Positions 54,136 to 62,610 of a stretch of 64,000 nucleotides of DNA are shown in pieces. The notes under the pieces are model-generated. The model had not been told where the DNA came from. It did no database searches and worked only from the letters and a program-made list of their open reading frames with translations. How positions within the stretch are numbered: the stretch's first letter is position 1; every line of letters begins with the position of its first letter. Where the stretch lies: NCBI GenBank assembly GCA_014360005.1, contig JACIYI010000008.1, forward strand, positions 52,372 through 116,371. The letters run 5' to 3'. The position numbers were made by a program, and so were the translations under genes. The DNA is from Candidatus Aminicenantota bacterium (GTDB lineage Bacteria; Acidobacteriota; Aminicenantia; Aminicenantales; Saccharicenantaceae).

Positions 54136-54216
54136 CATTCGTCCTCAGGAAAAAACCGAATTTAAAAATCGATATTACTGAATCGGCTCGTATAATCCCT
54201 GTATTTGACTGATTGT

Positions 54217-56757
54217 TTACTTCAGCAGACGGAGCCTGACCACCGGAGCAATTTCACTTCCTGGTTCAGCCTGGAATTTAACGGTGATTTTGCTTTTTCC
54301 TTTGATTAGTTTTTCTGGTAGCGGATACTCTTTTTCCAGGAACCCGGGCTTTGGTATTCTGGTAATTTCTTCTCTGGAAAGGAGTTCTCCATCCAGCAGA
54401 ATCTGGAAATGGCATGGGCGCAGCCGTTCCTCAGAATAATAGGTAACGTGCAAAACAGGTCTGTCTATCCCGGTTAACGGTAAATCGCAGGAAAACCAGC
54501 CGCGACCCCGGCGGCTGCCTCTGCCCAGAACCCTCTGGAAAGTAATGTTTTCTCCGGCCTGGAAATTGAATTCTTTTTCGCTCTTCAGGTCACCTAAATG
54601 AACCTTAACTACGGTGGCCTGTTCTAATTTTTTTAACCTTTCCATCTCTGCTCGATAGTCTGCTACTTTTTTCTTCCATTCAGCTTCATCTACATAATCC
54701 CAGTAGCCGGAATAAAACCGGCGGTGCAAGCGGTAGAATGGTACAAGTTCCACGTCATTGGTTTTATCTGGTTCCTGAATTTTCCTGGCCACACCGCTTA
54801 TGACAAAATGCCCTGGCTGTCCGGGAACAGGTTTAACCCACTCGGTAACAGGGCGCGGGGCAGCCACCAAAAAGGGATAATCCTGGCTGATGGCCACTGG
54901 CCTTACTTCATCTTGCTCTTCTTCCCGGCGGCTCCAGGTTCTTTCCGGCCCAAGGTTTCCAGCCAGGACCAGCGGACCCCACATAATAGCCACCACCCTG
55001 GAATTGCCGGCTGCTGGTTCCAGGTAAAGAGATTTTGGCAGAGAAACTTCAATGACGTCGCCGTTTTTCCATTGTCTTTTTATTTCCACGTAATAGCCCA
55101 CGCGAGCCTGCTCTTTAATGGCCTGAGCGTATTGTGGGTTGGCGGTTGAGTAAGAAGGAAGTAAAGATTCAGACGGCAGCGGTTGGCTGTTTATTTTTAC
55201 GGAGAAGCCCTCACCAGCCCACCAGGGGCGCCGCAAGAACACGGTGAATTCTTTCGGTTGCTTTAGCCCAATGGTGATACTGGCGGTTTCGCCTTCTGGG
55301 AAATCAGTTTCCATTTTGATTGAAGTACCAAGACTCTCAGCTTCTGCTTTGGAGGGTACAAAAAGATTTATCCACAGGCTGTCCTTGTTTTCGTAGTAAA
55401 TACCCAGACCGTGCAGGGCATGGTTTTCCATGCCAGTACCTACGCAGCAGGTGAAGCTTCGGAACATATCCTGATATTCGCGCTGAACGGCACGGCCAAC
55501 CGGCACCATATAGCACATGCGACCATCTTCCGGGTCAATAGAACCCAGCACATGGTTGAAGAGGGCTCTTTCCATAAAGTCAGCATAATGAGCATCTGGA
55601 TTCAGGGCAAAAAGAATCCGGCCGAGCTTGAGCATATTGTAGACGTTGCAGCTTTCTGCTGTGCGGCCGTCAATTTGATGAGCCAGCTCTTCAGCGGCTC
55701 CAAAATATTCATTCATGCCGTTGCCTCCAGTAGCGAAGCTGTGATGGAAAGCCACCCGGTCAAAGAAAAAGCTGGAATCCATGAGGTCTGAGCTTTCGCC
55801 CGTGTAGAGGAAGCGCACGGCCGAACCGATCATCTTGGGGATTTGCGTGTTGCCGTGGGTGCCGGCCAGGATGTCTTCGTGGCGTTTTAGTGGTGAGACG
55901 AAAATTTCGTGCTCAAATTTTTCAGCCAGCTTCAACCAGCGTGGGTCGCCGGTGTCAGCATAAAGGTCTACGAAGATTTCATTCATCCCGCCAAACTCAG
56001 TGTCCATCATTCTCTGGAGCTGGAAACGGTTGAGCTTGGAGAGAATTTTCTCAGCCCAGGCGGCGAATTTTATTTCCACCTCCAGAGCAGTGCGGTTTCC
56101 GGTCAGGCGATAGGCATCGCGCAGCCCGGCGAAGGTTTTATGCAGGGTGTACCAGGGTGACCACTCGCCGTTGAGGTCAAAGCTTGCAGCCTTAATTTCA
56201 CCGCGGGCTAAAGCCTCAAAGCAGCGTCGCCCGCCTTCCAGCGCGCTGAGGTAACCATCGCCGTTTTTATCCTGAACCTCTTTGAGTTCTTTAACGATAT
56301 AGTCAGCGCGCTCTTTAAAGCGAGTGTCACCAGTGGCCGCGTACATCAGGCTAACAGCCGAGAGGTAATGACCGGCGATGTGTCCGCTCAAGTTACGCCC
56401 CGGTCCATCCCAGCCGCCGTAAGGTTCAGCCTTGGGCTGAAGCCCCGCTACTTTGCGATAAAGAGCCAGCATACGGTCAGGTTCAAGCTTTAAAAGATAA
56501 TCCCGGTCCAGCTGCTGGGCGTGGAGAAGCGGTCCGCCGGTTAATCTCACTTTGGACAAAGGGATTGGTTGAGCTCTGAGAAGCATATCCTGGATTGTTT
56601 TAGCTTTTGGGTTCCGGGGCTGGACAAAGGTCTGACTGAAAGCTGGTAAAGCTGTCGCCACCGTTATTAAGATAAGGGGCAGTAGATTCAGCACTGCTCT
56701 TAAAGCCTTTCTGGCCATAGTCATGGCCGGTGTCTTTACTTCAATCCTTATCTTCAT
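54217..56757 (-). CDS. GH127-family beta-L-arabinofuranosidase-like enzyme (DUF1680)
   Basis: GGAGG five bases before the ATG at 56757 shows that the upstream ATG (56769) is not used; its second codon is part of the ribosome site. After a signal peptide, the alpha/alpha barrel carries YGGWDGPGRNLSGHIAGHYLSA, DGRTAESCNVYNMLKLGR and SFTCCVGTGMENHA. In the characterised GH127 enzyme a Glu and three Cys of such motifs bind zinc, one Cys being the nucleophile; all are present. A C-terminal beta domain follows. It should release L-arabinofuranose from plant-type glycans in the periplasm. Confidence 0.92.
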   Translation of the reverse strand: MKIRIEVKTPAMTMARKALRAVLNLLPLILITVATALPAFSQTFVQPRNPKAKTIQDMLLRAQPIPLSKVRLTGGPLLHAQQLDRDYLLKLEPDRMLALYRKVAGLQPKAEPYGGWDGPGRNLSGHIAGHYLSAVSLMYAATGDTRFKERADYIVKELKEVQDKNGDGYLSALEGGRRCFEALARGEIKAASFDLNGEWSPWYTLHKTFAGLRDAYRLTGNRTALEVEIKFAAWAEKILSKLNRFQLQRMMDTEFGGMNEIFVDLYADTGDPRWLKLAEKFEHEIFVSPLKRHEDILAGTHGNTQIPKMIGSAVRFLYTGESSDLMDSSFFFDRVAFHHSFATGGNGMNEYFGAAEELAHQIDGRTAESCNVYNMLKLGRILFALNPDAHYADFMERALFNHVLGSIDPEDGRMCYMVPVGRAVQREYQDMFRSFTCCVGTGMENHALHGLGIYYENKDSLWINLFVPSKAEAESLGTSIKMETDFPEGETASITIGLKQPKEFTVFLRRPWWAGEGFSVKINSQPLPSESLLPSYSTANPQYAQAIKEQARVGYYVEIKRQWKNGDVIEVSLPKSLYLEPAAGNSRVVAIMWGPLVLAGNLGPERTWSRREEEQDEVRPVAISQDYPFLVAAPRPVTEWVKPVPGQPGHFVISGVARKIQEPDKTNDVELVPFYRLHRRFYSGYWDYVDEAEWKKKVADYRAEMERLKKLEQATVVKVHLGDLKSEKEFNFQAGENITFQRVLGRGSRRGRGWFSCDLPLTGIDRPVLHVTYYSEERLRPCHFQILLDGELLSREEITRIPKPGFLEKEYPLPEKLIKGKSKITVKFQAEPGSEIAPVVRLRLLK

Positions 56758-57082
56758 GTTAACCTCCAATCATATGGCTAGAGTGTTATTTACTCGCTTT
56801 TCTTGGCTCAAGTTCGGGAGAGAACTTGAATCCCTTAACGATTAAAATAAACCTGCTGTCTATGATAAACATGTTAGTCCTTTCCGATTTATACAAAGCT
56901 GCCTCAGCTGGTCTGATTTCCAATGGCCAAGTTTAAGCAACAAGTATATAATATTTAAAATTTTTGTTTTGGAAAAATCTTTTTTTATTTTTTATTGCCA
57001 GATTTCATCCCAGAGACTGGGCTGGAGCAGTAAGGTTTGTGTAATCAGAGTTTAAGGGATGAATAGTTGCAGGCGGATAACA

Positions 57083-57287
57083 CTATCTATTTGAATATTA
57101 ATAAGTTGGGCTGATTTTAGGTGTTTAAGGAAGCACTCAATACTGATTTTGAGGTATGAAAACCGATAATAACCAGCGTTTGATCAGTCTGATTAATTCA
57201 GCGAAAACCATTTCCTGAGACCCCAAAAATGCTTTTAAGGCTGATTTTCCTGGGTAAATTATGAGCTAAGTAGAAGAAAATAATATA
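57083..57287 (+). repeat. Long diverged direct repeat, copy 1
   Basis: CTATCTATTTGAATATTAAT at 57083 opens about 205 bases that align with 60214-60417 in the same orientation, with small gaps. Shared blocks include GCTGATT, TTCAGC-AAAA and AAATTATGAGCTAA. This copy sits just before the IS3 transposase fragment. The rest of 56770-57323 is AT-rich without a supported gene. Confidence 0.65.
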
Positions 57288-57323
57288 ATTTCTTAGCCCT
57301 CTTATTATTATTACATTTCTACT

Positions 57324-57644
57324 ATGGATGATGATTATAACATCGAGCTGATGCGGCTTTTAAACGAGCAGGATACAAAGGTGCCGCTTTATTATGATGT
57401 AAGAAGGCTAACGGCTTCGGTGAAGGCTCGAGGCTATGCAGTAAACGCGAAGCGAGTAAAGGTTCTTATGTGGAGGACGGGGCTTCAGGCTATTTATCAC
57501 TATAAGAGCAGAAAATTTTCTTCAGGGCTTGAGATAATACCGCAGGCGATACGATATATATTCTGGGGCATTCGTCCCGCTAAAAAGATACTTGACAACG
57601 TGTTTTTTTTTTTATATTTACCGACGGGGGAAAAGATTAAATGA
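57324..57644 (+). pseudogene. IS3-family transposase fragment (OrfB N-terminus)
   Basis: About 65 residues match the HTH_21-type start of IS3-family OrfB: NIELMRLLNEQDTKVPLYYDVRRLTASVKARGYAVNAKRVKVLM, split here for length reading as LLNEQDTKVPLYYD then RRLTASVKARGYAVN. The DDE catalytic domain is entirely missing; the frame degenerates and ends at 57644 overlapping the next gene start. It is a dead remnant whose end supplies a promoter to the operon that follows. Confidence 0.75.
57592..57620 (+). promoter_or_regulatory. Promoter of the thioredoxin-like/propeller/peptide operon
   Basis: TTGACA at 57592-57597 is followed by a T-rich spacer and TATATT (57613-57618, 15 bases) or TATTTA (57615-57620, 17 bases). 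It lies inside the tail of the transposase remnant and 20 bases before the first ATG. Confidence 0.5.
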
Positions 57645-58612
57645 GGCAATTTAAGGGGTTATTTTTACCTCTGATTGTGATTTCTTTAGGAATAATATCA
57701 GGCTTTATACTTTCTAAATATAGAAATAATTTATATGCTAAAAAATTTTATTTGCCATCGTTCCCGGACCGATTATTCAATATCGGAACAAATAAGTATG
57801 AAATTCCAAATTTCAAAAATGACTTTATTTATCTACAGCTATTGAGGTCAAATAATGAAAATGATGTAACCTTTTTTTCAAAGTTAATTAATAATTTTGA
57901 TGCAGAAAATCTAAAATTAATTATAGTTTCTGATAATCCTTCCATCATTAAAAAAATACCAAATAGCCCAAATTTTTATTTCGCTGACTTTAACGAGTTA
58001 AGTTCGCAGGACAAAAAAAAGCTCTATGACATGCAATATTACATTTTCGGTCCTGGTTATAAACTTTTAACCGCGGGTAATACTTTGGAAAATTATGAAT
58101 ATACGGTGAAAATTTATTTAATGCAGTTCATTAAGAACATCTCTTTCAAAGTTGATGAGATTTTGTCTGGAAAAAATATTTTTGATTTAAAGCATTTTAA
58201 TCTTCTGAAATCAATTGTTGAGCATAGTCCCCGTGATTATTTTATGGTCGCTCTATTTACTGATTTTTGTGATTCATGCAATACTGGTTACTTGATAAAG
58301 AAGTTAGATAATATATCGAAATATAATGAAATCGAAGTAATTGGCATTCTTTACTCTAATTACTATAGTTATCAGCAATTAAATGCTCTTATTAGCCAAT
58401 CAAACTTATCTTTTCCAGTGATTCTATCTGATGATAATTTGAATATGGAATGGGATAAATTAATAAAAAGATATAATGATAAACTCTTAAACAATATAAT
58501 TTTTGTTACAGACAGAAAAGGCAATATCCTTAAAGCTTTTCAGCCATCTATTACTGATTGGAATGAATTCGAAGGTTTTGTTTTAGACCATATTAGGAGA
58601 AAAAAGATATGA
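57641..58612 (+). CDS. Membrane-anchored thioredoxin-like protein with CxxC
   Basis: An N-terminal hydrophobic helix (GLFLPLIVISLGIISGFIL) anchors or exports the protein. Two thioredoxin-like halves can be read. The first (about 60-150) lacks cysteines. The second has VALFTDFCDSCNTGYL with Cys210-x-x-Cys213 after a beta strand, followed by later strands FPVILSDDN and NNIIFVTDRKGNILK, as in TlpA/redoxin folds. GGGGG lies ahead of the ATG. The base composition is very AT-rich. It overlaps the propeller gene by four bases. An oxidoreductase acting on the Cys-rich peptide two genes downstream is an attractive inference. Confidence 0.7.
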   Translation: MRQFKGLFLPLIVISLGIISGFILSKYRNNLYAKKFYLPSFPDRLFNIGTNKYEIPNFKNDFIYLQLLRSNNENDVTFFSKLINNFDAENLKLIIVSDNPSIIKKIPNSPNFYFADFNELSSQDKKKLYDMQYYIFGPGYKLLTAGNTLENYEYTVKIYLMQFIKNISFKVDEILSGKNIFDLKHFNLLKSIVEHSPRDYFMVALFTDFCDSCNTGYLIKKLDNISKYNEIEVIGILYSNYYSYQQLNALISQSNLSFPVILSDDNLNMEWDKLIKRYNDKLLNNIIFVTDRKGNILKAFQPSITDWNEFEGFVLDHIRRKKI

Positions 58613-59664
58613 AAAAAGAGTATCTGGTATATTTTCTATTAATTTTATTTTTTTTCATGTTCGCTTTACACTCATCTGCTTTTATCAGCTTCTCTGGAAC
58701 TTATAGCGAACAATTTACTAAAAATTATATTAAGTTGAAAATTGCAGGATATTTCCCCGCAGAGCTTCCTGAGGAAAGAGGAATTGTTTTTTCACAACCC
58801 TGTTCTTTGGCAATTGATAAATTAAAAAATATAGCCTTACTGGACTCTCGACAAGCTAAGGTTTTCGTATTCTCAGAATCCGGCGATCTTATATCAGCAT
58901 TTGGCAAAGTGGGCCAGGGACCAGGTGAGTTTTCTTTTCCAACAAAGGTATTCTTTTATGAAGATAACGTCTGTGTATTCGATCAGAGTGCCCATAATCT
59001 ACAAATTTTTGATCTTAAAGGGCATTTTAAGAAACTTATCAAGTTGTATCCATCCTACTCAGATATCTTAATAAACAACCAGGGCCAAATATTTTGTGCC
59101 AGACTACTAAAATTTGAACAACCATACCTTATAGATTTATTGGATCAAAATGGAGAACGAGTTTTATCTTTTGGCCAGCCCTTAAAATTAGAAAATATCC
59201 CCTTAGGTCTCTTAAACGATTTAAAATTGGCATTTTTTAATGACTATGTTCTGGCTGCCTCACGAACAACTGGTTATATAAATATTTATAGTAAGCAAGG
59301 AAATTTAGTGAAAGAAATTGATGCCCTAAAAATTTATTTAAATAAGGAAGTCAATGATAACATTAACAGGTTTAAAAACTTCGATAGAACAAAGCCAGCT
59401 ACATATTCTCATATATTTGAATCAATTAAGACGAACGAAAATTCTATTTATTTTTTACGATCCAGGCCGGGCGTCTATGAAATTCTTGAAATGAACGAAC
59501 TCTTTAAATTAGAGAATGTTTATAAAATTGAAACAAAAGGCATATTAGCAATAGATTTTGATATTGCTTTAACCCAGGAAAGAGATAAACCTAAATTTTA
59601 TTTAATAGATTACGAAGAAGAGAAAATAAGAATATTAATTTTAACCCCAGAAAGGAGGTTTTAA
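58609..59664 (+). CDS. Exported 6-bladed beta-propeller (NHL-like) protein
   Basis: A signal helix (YLVYFLLILFFFMFALHSSA) precedes blades with the repeated pattern of 6-bladed propeller proteins: IDKLKNIALLDSRQAKVFVFSESGDLISAFGK read in two parts, GQGPGEFSFPTKV (the diagnostic GxGPGEF turn), and FDQSAHNLQIFDLKGHFKK. The length of 351 fits. It is coupled to both neighbours: it overlaps the upstream stop by four bases and its own TAA shares its last base with the next ATG. It may bind or present the peptide encoded downstream. Confidence 0.8.
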   Translation: MKKEYLVYFLLILFFFMFALHSSAFISFSGTYSEQFTKNYIKLKIAGYFPAELPEERGIVFSQPCSLAIDKLKNIALLDSRQAKVFVFSESGDLISAFGKVGQGPGEFSFPTKVFFYEDNVCVFDQSAHNLQIFDLKGHFKKLIKLYPSYSDILINNQGQIFCARLLKFEQPYLIDLLDQNGERVLSFGQPLKLENIPLGLLNDLKLAFFNDYVLAASRTTGYINIYSKQGNLVKEIDALKIYLNKEVNDNINRFKNFDRTKPATYSHIFESIKTNENSIYFLRSRPGVYEILEMNELFKLENVYKIETKGILAIDFDIALTQERDKPKFYLIDYEEEKIRILILTPERRF

Positions 59665-59909
59665 TGAAAGCAAAAAGAATCTTTCTGATTTCTCTTTTCC
59701 TCTTTTCTATGATCTTCGCCTTTCTTGTCACTAAAAATCAGGCGACAGCTCCCGCCGGCTGGCAGTGCGAAATAACGAGGTGTAATAATATTTGTTGGTG
59801 TAATGGAATCTACTATATTAAATATGATGATTGCTGTTTATTTTGTTACAATCCATATGTAAGTCCTGGCTGGATTGATTGTTGTAACAATACCTGTTTT
59901 CCTAAATAA
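59664..59909 (+). CDS. Secreted 10-cysteine mini-protein
   Basis: AAAGGAGG in the end of the propeller gene precedes the ATG, giving the strongest ribosome site in the operon. The product is 81 residues: a signal peptide (IFLISLFLFSMIFAFLV), then about 50 residues with ten Cys at positions 35, 40, 44, 46, 57, 58, 61, 73, 74 and 78, including two CC pairs and aromatic Trp/Tyr. Ten is enough for five disulfides. No family was recognised. Placement after a thioredoxin-like and a propeller gene suggests that those proteins fold, modify or carry it. Confidence 0.75.
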   Translation: MKAKRIFLISLFLFSMIFAFLVTKNQATAPAGWQCEITRCNNICWCNGIYYIKYDDCCLFCYNPYVSPGWIDCCNNTCFPK

Positions 59910-60076
59910 AGATCGAAGAATTTGCTTTATAATCGCGATTTCCGAAGGTTAAACTGAATAAAACAAACGGACAAAATGGCGGGCGATCGTAGTCAAGATG
60001 CTTAACTTAGGTAAAAGTACCTAATTTTAAAAAATAAACAAAAGGTCGTTAGATAACACGTGCAACCCAGGCAGGG

Positions 60077-60111
60077 GGAAAAGCTTTGGATAGAGCTTAA
60101 AAAGCTTTTCC
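60077..60111. repeat. Perfect 11-base inverted repeat
   Basis: GGAAAAGCTTT (60077-60087) and AAAGCTTTTCC (60101-60111) pair perfectly around 13 bases, without a following T-run. It lies in the 655-base gap after the peptide gene, which otherwise contains only the second long direct repeat and the XRE promoter. Confidence 0.55.
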
Positions 60112-60213
60112 AGCTGGACGGCTGGGGACAAGGCTACAAGCTTGGAGATTTGCCGCTCCATTCTCAATTTCTTGTATTGTTGGAGTATTAGTTCAGGGCC
60201 GGACCGGATCGCG

Positions 60214-60417
60214 CTATCTATTTGAATTTTAATGAGTTAAGCTGATTATGGCTGGTTAAATAAGCGCTTAGAAATGATTTTGGGATTGGGGAAACCCATA
60301 ATTATTGGTATATAATCGGTTTACTATGTTCAGCAAAAATAATTATCAGATACTCTAAAAATATTTTTATTACTGGTTTTTCGGGTCGAATTATAAGCTA
60401 ACCATAGTCAGATATTA
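60214..60417 (+). repeat. Long diverged direct repeat, copy 2
   Basis: CTATCTATTTGAATTTTAAT at 60214 opens a stretch that aligns with 57083-57287 in the same orientation. Together the two copies enclose about 3.1 kb with the transposase fragment and the three-gene peptide operon. Confidence 0.65.
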
Positions 60418-60514
60418 TATTTGCCGTGGTCCGACCCCAAAAACCCCCAACAGAAAGTATGAGAATTTTTCTTAATAAAATCGTCTATTTGAAGGTAAAT
60501 TATCAGGTAAATAA

Positions 60515-60553
60515 TTGACAAATTCAATCCTGTTGTATAATATATACAACAGG
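60515..60553 (+). promoter_or_regulatory. XRE-gene promoter with palindromic operator
   Basis: TTGACA (60515-60520) and TATAAT (60536-60541) lie 15 bases apart. CCTGTTGTATA (60529-60539) and TATACAACAGG (60543-60553) form a perfect 11-base palindrome covering the -10. The AGGAGG ribosome site starts at 60551, inside the right arm. Autorepression by the gene product is likely. Confidence 0.75.
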
Positions 60554-60564
60554 AGGCTTAACCA

Positions 60565-60939
60565 ATGGCTATCAAAACGACTTTTGGAGAATATTTTAAG
60601 GCAAAAAGAATAGAAAAGGGATTCACCTTGAGAGAATTCTGCAAAAAATATGGGTTGGACCCTGGAAATATCAGTAAGTTAGAAAGGGGGCTTTTGCCTC
60701 CACCTGCCTCAAGAGAGAAATTAGAAGAATACGCCACTTTTCTTGGCTTAAAGAAAGGGAGTGATGAATGGCTGGAATTCTTTGATCGAGCGGCCGCCAG
60801 CCGGGGAGAATTGCCGAAGGATTTCCTTGATGATGATGAAGTTCTGAAGGCTTTACCGATTATCTTTAGAACCATTAGAGGTAAAAAAGTATCCAGGGAG
60901 ATGCTCAATGAGCTTATAGATAAAATCAGGAGAACATAA
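60565..60939 (+). CDS. XRE-family transcriptional regulator
   Basis: The N-terminal helix-turn-helix reads FGEYFKAKRIEKGFTLREFCKKYGLDPGNISKLERG, an XRE/Cro domain at residues 7-45, here cited in part. The C-terminal region is helical and acidic (SDEWLEFFDRAAASRGELP, FLDDDEVLKALP), a pattern common in regulators that pair with ImmA/IrrE peptidases or act as antitoxins. AGGAGG lies eight bases before the ATG, and an 11-base-arm palindrome overlaps the promoter. It is followed after one base by the ImmA/IrrE-like fragment. Confidence 0.87.
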   Translation: MAIKTTFGEYFKAKRIEKGFTLREFCKKYGLDPGNISKLERGLLPPPASREKLEEYATFLGLKKGSDEWLEFFDRAAASRGELPKDFLDDDEVLKALPIIFRTIRGKKVSREMLNELIDKIRRT

Positions 60940-60940
60940 T

Positions 60941-61183
60941 TTGCCTGTTTCTTTGAAAGTGCCTTATCTTTCATACCAGCAAATTGCCAGAGTTGCCGCT
61001 GAGAGTTTAGAAAAATTTGGATGCAAAGATAACCTACCCATCCCTGTAGAACATATAATTGATAATATTCTGAAAATAAATATCATTCCTTTCCCTAATC
61101 TTTTCACCGGTTTTGAAATAAACGCTTTTACTTCCAGCGATCTAAGAATTGAAAGAGAGGGATTAATTTCAAAAATTCCTTAA
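60941..61183 (+). pseudogene. Truncated ImmA/IrrE-family peptidase (N-terminus only)
   Basis: A TTG start after AGGAGA gives 80 residues: VPYLSYQQIARVAAESLEKFG, LPIPVEHIIDNILKINIIPFP and FEINAFTSSDLRI, the usual first 70 residues of ImmA/IrrE partners of XRE regulators. The frame then stops before the HExxH zinc motif, and no continuation was found in the other frames. The regulator therefore seems to have lost its protease. It may still be translated as a short protein. Confidence 0.7.
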
Positions 61184-61220
61184 ACGTTCTATTTTATTGT
61201 GGCCTATTTTTACAACAAAC

Positions 61221-61243
61221 AGCCTAAAATTAAGGCTATTTTT
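61221..61243 (+). terminator. Terminator-like hairpin after the XRE operon
   Basis: AGCCT (61221-61225) pairs with AGGCT (61233-61237) around an AT-rich loop, followed by ATTTTT. Confidence 0.45.
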
Positions 61244-61312
61244 AACAAAAGGATATTTTACACCTGAAAGATAGTTCTGCAGGCAGGAAATACCGTTGGA
61301 ATCAGGGTGGTC

Positions 61313-61687
61313 TCAGTCGCCGAGGGCTTCCCAGTAATAAGTAACTCCTGGTGTTTTAAACATTGCATGATTAAGGGTGAAGGTGCCGGAGACTATGTTT
61401 AGTCCTGTAAGCCATTTGTCTTGGTACAGGAAACCTCCAGGATGGTCAGACTGAATCTGATCGTTGGTGTAAGCTACCCCGGCTGGCCGGGCCGGGTCAT
61501 AAATATAAATCCTGAGCACTCTGATGTTAAGCATACCTGTGTTTATGGTTCTTGGAGCAGAGGTATCCATCATAAACGCTTTGAACTTTCCATTCACAAC
61601 TCTGACAGCCATTGCCGTCTGAATCATCAGGCACATAATGCTAAACATAACCAGCAGGATCAGAGCCAGGTCCTTTTTTGTTTTCAT
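61313..61687 (-). CDS. Secreted protein of unknown function
   Basis: GAGGAGG is followed by the ATG and a clear signal peptide (LALILLVMFSIMCLMIQTAMA). The remaining 100 residues are beta-rich and Tyr/Trp-containing with no Cys (LNIRVLRIYIYDPARPAG, GVTYYWEALGD). I recognise no domain. It has a normal GC content compared with its AT-rich neighbours, so it may be resident. It lies on the same strand as the YkvA-like gene, 42 bases downstream of it. Confidence 0.65.
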   Translation of the reverse strand: MKTKKDLALILLVMFSIMCLMIQTAMAVRVVNGKFKAFMMDTSAPRTINTGMLNIRVLRIYIYDPARPAGVAYTNDQIQSDHPGGFLYQDKWLTGLNIVSGTFTLNHAMFKTPGVTYYWEALGD

Positions 61688-61729
61688 AAAATCCTCCTCT
61701 AAAGATTTATTAAAATCGGGACAAGCAAA

Positions 61730-62113
61730 TTATCTTTTAGCGAACTTTAGAATCAATAATCCAATCACCGCTGCCCAGAAAAGGATAATCAGGACGGCGG
61801 CTATCCAGCCTAGGGTCTTGTTTATGGCATATCCATCTTTCACCCTGGCACGGCAGTTAGCCAGGACAGCGGGAGGGATAAGCTTGATAGAAAGAGCAAC
61901 AAGAGCTGGCAGCACGATAAGGTCATCAACATAACCGAGAACCGGGATAAAATCGGGGATGAGGTCAATCGGGCTCAGGGCATAGCTTACCGTGAGGCCA
62001 ATGAGTATTTTGGCCAGAAGCGGTGTTCTCCTGTCCTTAAGCGCCAGGCTCAGAGCCAGCACTTCGTTCTTCAGGGCTTCAGCCCGGGCCTTTAATTTCT
62101 CAAACCTGGCCAT
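61730..62113 (-). CDS. YkvA/DUF1232 membrane protein
   Basis: The DUF1232 signature is clear: LLAKILIGLTVSYALSPIDLIPDFIPVLGYVDDLIVLP at about residues 33-70 (given in part), with the conserved SPIDLIPDFIP core. A second hydrophobic helix closes the C-terminus (WIAAVLIILFWAAVIGLLIL). The family function is unknown. The start ATG lacks a ribosome site. It is probably co-transcribed with the secreted protein gene downstream. Confidence 0.87.
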   Translation of the reverse strand: MARFEKLKARAEALKNEVLALSLALKDRRTPLLAKILIGLTVSYALSPIDLIPDFIPVLGYVDDLIVLPALVALSIKLIPPAVLANCRARVKDGYAINKTLGWIAAVLIILFWAAVIGLLILKFAKR

Positions 62114-62258
62114 TATGCTGTGTTAATCCCAAAGCGTTGAAGACAATTATAAACAATTATAACAGATACTTGCCTGAAGCGGATAAAGAACAGGGAACAG
62201 GTTTGTCTGGCATTTTCGAGGGGAAATGCGGTGAAATTATGAAGAGAAGGAGGAAGCA

Positions 62259-62558
62259 ATGATTTCCTTAAAAAGCTGGTGCTGGGTTTCAGGAGCCCTG
62301 GTGCTGATTTCATTTATTTTTGTTCTGTTCGCCCTGGTTTTTGGACAGGAGAAGACAGAAAAGCCTGTTCTTCACGGCAAGCACTGGATAGCCATAACCG
62401 GAAAGCCGATGGCGGCCACGGCCGGCGCCAGAAGCATGGCAAATTCTTGGATGGCACCAGCAGTCATGACGATGTCTACGTCGCCATCTGGCAAGTCAGT
62501 CAAAGAAAATTTAATAAATATTAAGTTAAAGCCCAAAGCTGAGGCCTGCCGTTATTAA
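62259..62558 (+). pseudogene. Relic of a gamma-glutamyltransferase gene
   Basis: GGAGG precedes the ATG. A signal helix (ALVLISFIFVLFALVFG) is followed by KPVLHGKHWIAITGKPMAATAGAR, which resembles the N-terminus of gamma-glutamyltransferases up to where the GGNAVDAA motif should begin. The frame then becomes meaningless, while another frame (62279-62524) reads KFLDGTSSHDDVYVAIW over the same DNA, suggesting a frameshift or fusion with unrelated sequence. No catalytic Thr region exists. The remnant is about 100 codons of a gene normally over 500. Confidence 0.5.
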
Positions 62559-62610
62559 AAGACACTTAGGTTAAAAATATATATCCGTCACTTCGAAGTT
62601 ACAAAAAGAT

